Shown one piece after another: positions 1 through 8,911 of a stretch of 64,000 nucleotides of DNA. Each line of letters begins with the position of its first letter. Positions within the stretch are counted from its first letter, which is position 1. The notes beneath the pieces were generated by a model. It ran no database searches, was not told the origin of the DNA, and was given only the letters and a program-made list of their open reading frames with translations. The stretch covers positions 248,001 to 312,000 of the forward strand of contig CP053162.1 in assembly GCA_014607495.2 (NCBI GenBank), read 5' to 3'. The position numbers and the translations under genes are program-made. Source of the stretch: Carposina sasakii (lineage: Eukaryota; Arthropoda; Insecta; Lepidoptera; Carposinidae).

Positions 1-235
1 GAGAGATTACTTCTTAGACAAGATTTAGCTACTTGTAACAATATCAAGTACCTAAGTACACGCTCACAGCATATATGTATTAATTTTTTTACATTACGCT
101 CTATTAGATCACCCCTTTTTACTTGCTCCACACGACACACGATACGTTTGTGCCACACGGCTAAAACTAATGCTTATATGTAATGTAAAAGCCAAATCTG
201 TCATAGACCTTTACTATACGAATTATAAACAGTAG

Positions 236-352
236 GGTATGCATGAACCTTTTTACGCGCCATAACGCTATCGACTCGCAATTAAATCTATGAGATAATG
301 ACAGTTTGATGATAGCGTTACGGACTATCGAGAGATTCGTGCTTGCCACACA
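236..352. repeat. Short palindromic dispersed repeat, copy 1
   Basis: The stretch contains inverted segments (cataacgctatc near 262 and gatagcgttacgg near 311) around an AT-rich centre. It is the reverse complement of a diverged copy at 57785-58085, including the end motif gactatcgagag followed by ttcgtgctt. It is probably a small non-autonomous element of about 105 bp; no target duplication was resolved. Confidence 0.55.
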
Positions 353-1617
353 GCACGTGCGTTCACAAACGTACGTGTGTAACTACGATGGCACCTCTAC
401 GACGAGAGGTGAACATAAACGATCTGCCGTTATTATTATAAGATAACTATTTATACATTAACATCCATTACTTTGTGACAACAGTCGATCAAACAGAATT
501 AACTTGTAAAACTGTAACGCAGCAAGTTCAGAATGCTGCCAGGTAGCTGCAATGTATTTGGAGAATTTCGTTCTATCTACGAGATGATATCTCTTATTGC
601 TAATTTGTGCTACTTCTATACAGCAGTAATTAAATGTCCCCTTTGAGATAATACAAATCATCCTTTTCTCAAAGGAAACTAAACACAATCATAACATTTG
701 CACATATATATAAAATTGCTAAACTTAAAACTAAATAGATCCCATAAGTGTTAAATACATATAATTCGAGCTACTTTTTGACGGTACAGACTAGAAAATA
801 TAATGCTTTTGTGAAATATTGACAAATGTAAACTATACAATACTAGACTCCTTTGAACGTGAATAACAAATATACTTTTATACAGTGTTGTATATCTAAA
901 ATACTGGCTAATTCTTAGGTATTCTTTTACTCAATACCTATTTGGTTAATTTCTAAATTACATAGTGTGGAAACGAGAAGTTAAAATACTAACACTTGCT
1001 GTTTACTTAAAACTTACTCAAATAGAACTTAGAGGAAGTGGAACCAAAGATAATTCAAAATGAATTGGGATTGATTTATTTCCCTATTCATTACCTACTT
1101 GCTGTCAGTGCAAAATGTAGGTACATTATTTTCGTTAAATATTTAATTGTATGAGGGGGCAGATCAGAGGGTCAGTGGAGGATGTAGGGCCCGGTGGTGG
1201 GCGACCTCTCAATATACATTATTTTCAACCTATTGCAGTTCTTATTCAAATCTTGGTTAGGAAATCTTAAACTGATCATTATCTGTAAAATAAACTTGAA
1301 TTAATTTGAATTGAATAAGTTTCAAGTAAATAATATGTGATATTAGTTATGGGTGTGAACAAACATTGTATTATTTGACCTTGAGGATTTATGAAGAACC
1401 AGCAGATTACTAGACATGAGACTTGTTGTTACTGACATGCAGTAATTCAACAAACAGACCTGCGTATATTATGTTACTGCACTTTTGCTACTTATAGATT
1501 TGCATGTAACGCTAGGGACTCGCATCTTTAGATTAAGTTCACACGGCATTATCCTGCACGTTTTTGATTACATTTTAACTAATAAATAGTGGCTCATACA
1601 TACAATGTATTTGGTAC
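353..1617. other. AT-rich intergenic DNA, no gene seen
   Basis: No ORF here has recognisable domain content, and the short ORFs are typical of random AT-rich sequence. The region lies downstream of the 3' end of Gbeta5, which is on the minus strand. No RNA gene was recognised. Confidence 0.5.
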
Positions 1618-1822
1618 TAATGAGGGATTTTCTGACAACTATTAAAAGTTAAAAAAAATAGTACAAATCACCTGGATAGATGGCGTGAGCGCATCATCCC
1701 CCACCTCACCTCTCCCAGCTAGAAGGATATTGTTATAGTTCCGTGAATAAATAAACTAAAGCTGGCTGCTTACGCCATCTATTTTTGACTGTTATTTTAA
1801 CTTGTCAGAAAATCCCTCATTA
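1618..1822. mobile_element. MITE with ~19-21 bp TIRs and TA target site
   Basis: The terminal inverted repeats read atgagggattttctgacaa at the left and ttgtcagaaaatccctcat at the right, and each is flanked by TA. The unit is about 205 bp and has no coding capacity. TA duplication and short perfect TIRs fit a non-autonomous Tc1/mariner-like element; the superfamily is inferred from those two features only. Confidence 0.65.
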
Positions 1823-2067
1823 GAACCTTTCATATGTCACTGCAATAAAAGTATTCCGCGTATACGTTTCAGCGAATACTCGACGGATTTATGAAACAAA
1901 TGCGTTTTATCGTTTTAACACGACTAAACATATTATATGTGAACATCCGACTGATTGCACTTTAAAATACAGAATTAAAAAAAAACGTGCAAACAATGAC
2001 GTATGAACCTATTCTTACGTAGTCCTTTCCGGCTAGGACCACAAGTTCGCCCCACGGCGCTGGACCC

Positions 2068-2258
2068 GCTAGGCCCACACGCGCACGGTGTGGTCCCACG
2101 AGGCGAGGCGGCGGGCCCGCTAGGCCCACACGCGCACGGTGTGGTCCCACGAGGCGAGGCGGCGGGCCCGCTAGGCCCACACGCGCACGGTGTGGTCCCA
2201 CGAGGCGAGGCGGCGGGCCCGCTAGGCCCACACGCGCACGGTGTGGTCCCACGAGGCG
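2068..2258. repeat. 51-bp tandem repeat, 3.7 copies, at the Gbeta5 stop codon
   Basis: Units start at 2068, 2119, 2170 and 2221, a period of exactly 51 bp (17 codons), and the complete copies look identical. On the minus strand each unit encodes the last WD motif of Gbeta5 (residues WDHTVRVWA) followed by TAG. The first copy in gene direction contains the functional stop at 2222-2224; the other copies lie in the 3' UTR. The unit is very GC-rich, so replication slippage or assembly expansion are both possible origins. Confidence 0.9.
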
Positions 2259-4566
2259 GTGGCGAGCGCGGCGCCGTCGCCCGCGCCGAGCGCGCGCCGC
2301 GCGCCACGCGCACGCCACGCGGTGCTCGTGACCGCACAGCACGGCCAGACGTCGCGCGCGCAGGGCGTCCCACGCCGCCGCCGTGTGGTCGCTGTAGGCC
2401 GCGAACAGCAGACGACCCGACAGGGACCACTCCACACTGTTTACGCCGAACAGCAGCGACTCCTTCGAGTAGCGCGCCACCTGCAGGCCGTCGGTCAGTT
2501 CAAGGGGGCTGCAGTTACGGGAATGGAATATTTCCATTGTTTCTAGCATAGTTTAAGTTTTTTTTAAAACAAGGAGGCGATCGTGTCATTTGTTTCTCGT
2601 TAAACTTGTAAAGTCGGTGTTAAAACAGAATCGACTCGAGAAAATTAAGAGGAATGGCAATGATTAATTACGACTCTAAGTTAGCTCACTTTAGGTTTGA
2701 GGTTTGACACAAACAGAGTGTCGATTGGATGCTTTCTGCGTTTGGTGACGAAGCTCCATCCCAAATCACAACACGTCGCGGGTTTGTGGAATATCAACGC
2801 GGAAGTGTCTCAGTAGCCCGACAACTGCAGTCACCTAAGATAACGTTTATGCCGTGCGTAAACCGATATGTGTGCGCGTGTGCGTGTGCGTGCGTGTGGG
2901 GACACACCTACCTCGCGGTCGGCGCGCAGGTCGAACAGGCGGCAGGCGGCGTCGTCGCAGCCGGTGGCCAGCGCGTCGCCTGCCGGGTGGAAGCGCAGCG
3001 CCGTCACGTCGGCGTCGTGCGCGGCGAAGCGCTGCACGGGGCGCGGGGCGCGCAGGTCGCGCAGCACAGCCGCCCGCCCCGCGCCCGCCGCGAACAGCTC
3101 GTCGCCGCCCAGCGCCAGCGCCAGCGCCGCGCCCTCGCCCGCCCAGGCCGCCAGCAGTTGCGCCGACTCCACGTCCCACAGCGCCACGCTGCCGTCGCCG
3201 GCCGCCGACAGCAGCTGGCGGTCCGAGCGCGCCCACAGCGCTGCCGCCACGTAGCCGGCCGTGGTGGCGACGGTGCGGCGCCGCGCGTCCTCGGCCGGCG
3301 CCAGCACCGACACCTTGTTGTCCAGGCCGCCGGCCGCCAGCAGCGCGCCCGACGGCGAGTACGCCACGGCCAGCAGCCACGTGCTGGGCAGCGCCAGGCA
3401 CGCCTCGCGCTGCGCCGTGAACGCGTCCCACACGATCACCTTGCCGTCCTGCCGAAGCGAGCGCGCACACGCTTATGTGTGTCGAAGACATGTTACAGAA
3501 CACGCCGTATTACAAAACAGCTACAAATTGCGAATATAAAAAAATCTAGCATTGTTAGCCTATGTCTATGTTGTTTCTAACATTACGATTTCTATCAAGC
3601 GAGGAGTGTTGGGAAAATGTCTAGTTAGTGAAATTTTGAAGTTGTTTACAGCAACTTCAAAATTTCAACATTAATATTAAAATCTGAAATAAGTTTAATA
3701 CAATTACTCCTATGACTGATTTTGCAAGTAACATTTTTGTATGCTGTAACACAGAGTACTCATAGCTGGCAACCTCGTCCAGCACCCGTATGATGAAATT
3801 GGTGAGAGCGAAATGTCTCACTTTTAAATGTCAAATCCATAGAGTTAAGTAATTAGATAAGACAAGTGTTTGAGGAAAGTGATTCAAATAAAATTCGTCA
3901 TCCCAGTAATTGGCCCGGTAGCTCAGTGGTTAGAGCAACTAGCATGGTATGCAGTGGTCGTGGGTTCGATTCCCACTCAGGTGAAGAATTTTTTCCATTT
4001 CTTTATTAATAATTTTACAATTTACTTTGTGCTTAATATTGTATTTATGATGTTGATATTTTTTTACATATTGGTAGTCATGTCAATAATCATTTAAAAT
4101 CATTTTAAAAAAGTGCATATCCAATTACTTATTACTATTGGAAATGTTTCTAAAATTAAGAGAGAAACATACCTGTGAAGAGGACACCAAGTGTCGCTTG
4201 TCAGGGCTCCAGTCGCAGCAGAGCACCTTGGACTGGTGTCCCTTCAGCACGCGCCGCAGCTTGAGGTTTGGGAAGTTGATCGGCTCCAGGCGCTCCGCCA
4301 CGCTCGCCACTACAAGTAAACACAGGGACTGTCACGAGTCACATTCTACTACATATATCTATATTCCGAAATTATCAAACGTCTAGCAAATGTAAACTAG
4401 GACTAGCAAAGGTGAAGTAGGTCGGGCGCGGGCACTCACGCGTGACATCGTTGAGCTTCTGGCGCTCCTCCTCCAGCTTCTGCTTGAGCGCCTCCGCCTC
4501 GCGCAGCAGCGCCTCCAGCGCGTCCTCGGCGCTGGAGGTGGTCGCTGCCGCTGCGTCCGCCGCCAT
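2222..4566 (-). CDS. Gbeta5: G protein subunit beta-5 (WD40 repeat protein), 4 exons
   Basis: Family knowledge: Gbeta5 is the divergent G-beta that pairs with R7-type RGS proteins in G protein signalling. Exons by GT-AG reading are 4440-4566, 4173-4309, 2912-3448 and 2222-2480, with ATG at 4566. The N-terminus has a charged helix ([22 protein letters not shown]), as in Gbeta5, followed by WD40 blades; marker strings include [58 protein letters not shown] and the terminal WDHTVRVWA. The expected length is about 352 residues, close to the family's 353. Exon 4 is 259 nt, which leaves one base over: an apparent frameshift lies between GHEHRV (near 2322) and ALATASWDH (near 2265). The protein is unusually alanine-rich for such a conserved family. 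Gbeta5 identity is very likely; integrity of the last blade is uncertain. Confidence 0.9.
3912..3984 (+). tRNA. tRNA-like sequence, probably a pseudogene or SINE head
   Basis: A 73-nt tRNA fold is visible in intron 2 of Gbeta5, antisense to the gene. An A-box-like TAGCTCAGTGG lies at 3919-3929 and a B box GGTTCGATTCC at 3963-3973, with a perfect T stem (GTGGG/CCCAC) and a T run just downstream as a possible Pol III terminator. The acceptor stem pairs poorly and the anticodon stem has mismatches. If T33 is placed by homology the anticodon would be GGT (Thr), but this is weak. Likely a tRNA pseudogene or tRNA-derived SINE. Confidence 0.5.
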
Positions 4567-5349
4567 CCTACCGCATCGCGCCTTCCAAGGGGCTCGGACC
4601 CAGCGAGATACGCCCGCTTGTAGAGGCTCACGAAATTTATGACGCGCACATTTGTATATCACTGATGATCTGTTTCTGATATTGGATTTCTCCTTGTAAC
4701 GTTGAAAATATCAAAATATTGTAGTGGAATCGATACTAAATACAAGAGAATTCTTCGATCGCCCCAGGTGGACCATCGACAAGATAAATAACAATAGACA
4801 ACAGATTTTGACATTTCTATACTACACTTTCACCAAGATGTGGAACAAATAGCATGGGGTTTTAGCTTTTCCCAATATACCAAACCCTGCAGGGTTACCA
4901 GCCTGCCATGCCTGCAACATGCGCGCATGACCCTACTTGCAGTGCTGCAGCCCTAACGTAGGTTTACGTTTGTATGCAGGGTAAAAAATTAAAATACACC
5001 TGCAGAACTTAACCTTGCGTCGCCATTTCTATATTATAATAATAATCTCAGATCAATGATATACAATAATAATACTAGCTTAGAAAAAAGACCTAAATAC
5101 AAACAGTGATTGACAGTGGTATGCAATGACATGCATGATATATTTGTGGCTGTATGGTTATAACAAAACCATCGTAGATATATTTTAAAAAGTTTGTGTC
5201 ATTGTCATCGTGACAGCCGTAGGTGACAGCAGTTTAAATTTTGTAAACACAAAAGTTAAACGAAATGGACGTTATTTTTATGAGAAAGTGTCATTAGTAG
5301 GTAATTAATCTCATTTTACTCACTTAAATTAGTTAATTGGACCCACATA
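4567..5349. promoter_or_regulatory. Shared 5' region of divergent Gbeta5 and pch2
   Basis: About 780 bp separate the two start codons, which point away from each other, so the promoters of both genes must lie here or in unrecognised upstream exons. The interval is AT-rich with a moderately CG-containing patch near 4900-4980. No clear TATA box or initiator was picked. A bidirectional promoter is inferred from geometry only. Confidence 0.45.
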
Positions 5350-6699
5350 ATGGATTCGTCACCAGATTTACCACCCCTTCACGTGGAAATAGTGCAGAAA
5401 CGGGAAAGCACGGCGAGCAAGGAGCACGTGAAGGAGCTGGTGCACTCGTACCTGTCGGGCTTCGCGAGCCTCACGCCGGGCGCTGTGCTGGGCCCGGCCG
5501 AGCTGGAGGGCGCGCTGCGCGAGCACGCGGAGAGCGTGGCGCTGTGCGACGCCGAGCACGAAGCCGAGCTGCGGCCGGGCCAGGTCGAGCTACGCCTGCA
5601 CGTGCACACGCTGGACGCCTTCGGGCCTGAGCGCGACTGCATGGCGGACGGCGGCGAGGAGGTGGCCTGCGCCGACGTGTGGGCGCTGCCGTGCGAGCAG
5701 TTCCGCGGCCTGTGGGGCAGCCTGGTGTTCGACTCGCGCCTCAAGGAGGACACGCTGCACTACGCCGAGGCGGCGTTCGATTTCGCCGAGCGCGGCGTGG
5801 ACCCCGACGTGGTGGCGTGGAACCGCGTGCTGCTGCTGCACGGGCCGCCCGGCACCGGCAAGACGTCGCTGTGCCGCGCGCTGGCGCACAAGCTGGCCGT
5901 GCGCCTGGGCGATCGCTTCCCGCGCGCGCGCCTGTTCGAGCTCAACGCGCACGCGCTGTTCTCCAAGTGGTTCTCCGAGTCCGGCAAGCTGGTGGCGCGC
6001 GCCTTCGAGCGCGTGCGCGACGCCGCCGACGACCCGCGCGCGCTGTGCGTGCTGCTGCTGGACGAGGTGGAGTCGCTGGCGCACGCGCGCGCCGCCGCTC
6101 TGGCCGGCTTGGAGCCGTCGGACGCCGTGCGCGCCGTCAACGCGGCGCTGGCCGAGCTGGACCGGCTGCGGCGGCGCCGCAACGCACTCGTGCTGGCCAC
6201 CACCAACCTCACGGCCGCCGTGGACGCCGCCTTCCTGGACCGCTGCGACGTGCGGCGCCTCGTGGGCCGGCCGTCGGCGCGCGCCGCCTACGAGATCCTG
6301 CGCGGCTGCTGCGAGGAGCTCATGCGGCGCGCGTTGGTGGCGCCGCGCGAGGCCGTGTTCTCGGCGCGCGTGCTGGAGGCGGCGCGCTGGGCGTCGGGCG
6401 AGGGCTCGCGCGCGTCGCTGCGCCTGTGGGCCGTGGCGTCGGCGGCGACGCGTGCGGGGCTGTCGGCGCGCGCGCTGCGCCGCCTGCCGCTGCTGGCGCG
6501 CGCGCTGCACCTGCCGCGCGACGCGCCGCTGCCCGCCTTCCTGGACGCGCTGCACGCCGCGCTCGACGACTACCTGCGCGACGAGCAGGACCTGGGCGGG
6601 CCGGTCCCGCCCGGCCCGGCGCAGCCCGCCCCCGCCCCAGGCCTGCCCGCACCCGCCCCGACCGCCACCACCGTCGCGCAGAACGGACAATGGTTGTGA
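5350..6699 (+). CDS. pch2: Pachytene checkpoint protein 2 / TRIP13-like AAA+ ATPase, intronless
   Basis: Family knowledge: Pch2/TRIP13 is a hexameric AAA+ remodeller that opens HORMA-domain proteins (HORMAD/Hop1 in meiosis, Mad2 in the spindle checkpoint). The ORF encodes 449 residues with the substrate-recognition N-domain at about 1-120, Walker A GPPGTGKT at 165-172, pore-region SKWFSESGKL at about 205-214, Walker B LLLDEVES at about 235-242, sensor-1 ATTNL at about 283-287 and an FLDRCD motif near 295-300. Length is close to the usual ~420-430 plus a Pro/Ala-rich tail of about 30 residues. The first ATG of the conserved frame is used. The frame is uninterrupted by introns and extremely GC-rich, unlike the AT-rich flanks. 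Family assignment is firm; the meiotic role is inferred. Confidence 0.93.
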   Translation: MDSSPDLPPLHVEIVQKRESTASKEHVKELVHSYLSGFASLTPGAVLGPAELEGALREHAESVALCDAEHEAELRPGQVELRLHVHTLDAFGPERDCMADGGEEVACADVWALPCEQFRGLWGSLVFDSRLKEDTLHYAEAAFDFAERGVDPDVVAWNRVLLLHGPPGTGKTSLCRALAHKLAVRLGDRFPRARLFELNAHALFSKWFSESGKLVARAFERVRDAADDPRALCVLLLDEVESLAHARAAALAGLEPSDAVRAVNAALAELDRLRRRRNALVLATTNLTAAVDAAFLDRCDVRRLVGRPSARAAYEILRGCCEELMRRALVAPREAVFSARVLEAARWASGEGSRASLRLWAVASAATRAGLSARALRRLPLLARALHLPRDAPLPAFLDALHAALDDYLRDEQDLGGPVPPGPAQPAPAPGLPAPAPTATTVAQNGQWL

Positions 6700-7517
6700 A
6701 CTACTCAGATGATTCTAATTTTACTTATAACTGTTGTACTGTGATAATTATATTTAAGTTTTAATACATTTAATACAAAAAACATAGAACTTTTTATTCC
6801 AATCCTATAATATGAATAATAATTTTCAAGAACACACAAAGCAAAGTATACATTTCTTCAGATTAAACACTTCCTAAAAGGGATTAGAATGAATCATGCT
6901 TTGTATGTTCTTGATCAAATGTCATAAAGTGGAACCTGATGGATGTTATTACCAATATAATTAAAATATAATTATTCAAAAGATTCCTCCCATGATCCTA
7001 CGAGTACTTCCAAGTCATCAATACTCAATAATTTATTGCATTCATATGTAGTTAAGGATCAACCACTACACAAGTTATAATTTTACTATAGCTAGCTACA
7101 TTTGACTACAACACACTACGAGTACCAGCTGGATTGCACATATTTGTCAGAATTTATTATGGTACATACATACATGCATAGATAGGCTTAGTATTTTCAC
7201 AGAGGTCAGCTATGATTAGACTTTGGGTACCTATACAATAAATTCACTTACACATAGTCAATGCACTATTTACTTATTTGTAAATGTTTCATCATCATCA
7301 TGACCTATTCCACTCTAATCCAGTCCCCAATGAGTTTTATAACAGTGGATTACAGTGGACTTAAAAGGAAGGAATTTAATCCATTAGTGGATTAGTGTGG
7401 AATAAGCCTTCGAATCCTGTTTCCGAGTCATCGATGTTTTTCATACCTACCGTTGCTTAGTTCCCACGACACAAGACCTTAGGTTTAGGTACAGTAGGTG
7501 TTGTGAAGTGTGTGCAT
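6700..7517. other. 3' flank of pch2, AT-rich, no gene seen
   Basis: This begins the convergent intergenic space between pch2 and TMEM209. Positions 7290-7400 hold a weak internal inverted pattern built on 'cactctaatcca' and 'tggattagtgtgga', probably an old repeat fragment. No coding sequence is recognised. Confidence 0.45.
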
Positions 7518-7880
7518 ATTTATATACTAGTGGACGCCCGCGACTCCGTCCGCGTGGACTGCAGAAAAAACAAAATGTCCAAATTTTGTCTGTCGAATAT
7601 ATCCGGGAGAAAAAGTAGCCTATGTGTTATTCTGATATGCAAGCTATATTATTGTGAAGTTTCATCAAAATCCATTCAGTAGTTTTTGCGTGAAAGAGCA
7701 ACAAACATCCTCACAAACTTTCGCGTTAATACTAGTGGACGCCCGCGACTTTGTCCGCATGGACTGCAGAAAAAACAAAATGTCGAAATTATTCGGGATA
7801 AAAAGTAGCCTACTCGTATGTGTTAATCCAGGGTGTCAGCTAACTCCATATCTCGCTCCAGACGTTTTTAAGTGAAAAAG
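7518..7880. repeat. Two tandem fragments of a non-LTR retrotransposon-type 3' tail
   Basis: Two copies begin with tagtggacgcccgcgactt-like sequence (about 7527 and 7735), each followed by ctgcagaaaaaacaaaatgt and a 'gggataaaaagtagcct' segment. The first continues into 'catcaaaatccattcagtag' and 'tttttgcgtgaaagagcaac'. Such tails are widespread in lepidopteran genomes and resemble RTE-type LINE or derived SINE ends. Related fragments occur at 32950-33240, 50846-50890 and 61085-61245. Confidence 0.55.
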
Positions 7881-8911
7881 TAACAAATAACCATCCATAA
7901 AGATTGAATGAAAACAAGATACTTAAGTATTTTAATCAGGTACGTAATAGAAACTTTAGCGCGTTTATAATACCAAAGATAATACCTACATGGTAGGATT
8001 CAACCATTTATTTATACAGGGTGTGCGTGACAGGCAAGCAAATACTGCCATACCATTATTTTAAGGCACTGATTTAACTGGGCAGTTCTAAATAGTAGTT
8101 TTGGAAAGTAGAAAATATTAAATTGCATGTTTAATAACAAGTTCGGCAGTTCAAACTTAGCAGTAAAGTAAGTTCAAATTTAGAAGTAGACATAAATGAG
8201 TCGTAAAAAATATCAAACGTATAAAAATAAAAAAACGTACTTGAGCAGTAGAATAGCTAAATGGACAGTTACGGGTGGGCAGTTAACAAGTCAGAACTAG
8301 TCGGTACGAAAATTATCTAACTGTCCATTTAATAATTTTACTGACCATTTATTTATTGGACTGCTTACGTATATTTAGTACTATTGTGTTTTTATTACTG
8401 TCTATGTTTTACTGCTGTATTAATTTAACAACCTGCGATAAAATAAATAACTGCTCTCTATTGGGGTTGATCAGTTAATTGAACTTTTTTAAGCGCAACT
8501 TTTTTTCATAATAATGCAATTTTGTTATTATCATATGTGGGCGTATGAAATGTGTGAGCTTAGAATTTAAAATTAAAAGTCTATTGGAAAACGTGGCATG
8601 AAATGGGTGAGCTTAGAAATTAAAATTGAACTACATGTCTCATTCATAACTTTATTTTTGTAGCTTAAATTATGTCTATGAGCTTAATACTAAGTTAGAG
8701 TTTACAATGCTTATATTACCTACAGGCACAGAAGAAAACTATCCATACACTTATTTTTTATTTTGGAAAAATATAACTGTAATGCTGAAAGCAGTACAAA
8801 TTAATGGTTTATTTGGGCAATTCACAGCACAAAAAGGTTGGGCTCGCTAGCTAAATAACACCCACAGTGGATGAGCTCGTCAGTGACCTAACCCACAGCA
8901 GTCGAGGTTTG
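7881..8911. other. AT-rich 3' flank of TMEM209, no gene seen
   Basis: There is no convincing coding sequence. An imperfect inverted motif is visible (taaatggacagtta near 8260 against taactgtccattta near 8320), suggesting a decayed foldback element. The end of the TMEM209 message on the minus strand should lie in the right-hand part. Confidence 0.4.

Noticed and set aside
1975..2551. Overlapping 70-195-codon frames through the 51-bp repeat on both strands
   Set aside because: They are open because the repeat length is a multiple of three and GC-rich; only the Gbeta5 exon frames have homology.
2729..3580. Plus-strand 283-codon frame and others opposite Gbeta5 exon 3
   Set aside because: Antisense shadows of the GC-rich WD40 exon, with arginine/alanine-only content.
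3870..4097. 75-codon ORF over the tRNA-like sequence
   Set aside because: It translates the tRNA-like element itself and AT-rich DNA; such spurious peptides are common at tRNA-derived repeats.
5590..6764. Long alternative frames (360+ codons) over pch2, both strands
   Set aside because: Shadows of the very GC-rich pch2 ORF; the 5350-6699 frame carries Walker A, Walker B and sensor motifs.
7654..7875. 73-codon ORF
   Set aside because: Lies wholly within two repeat tails and has no domain content.
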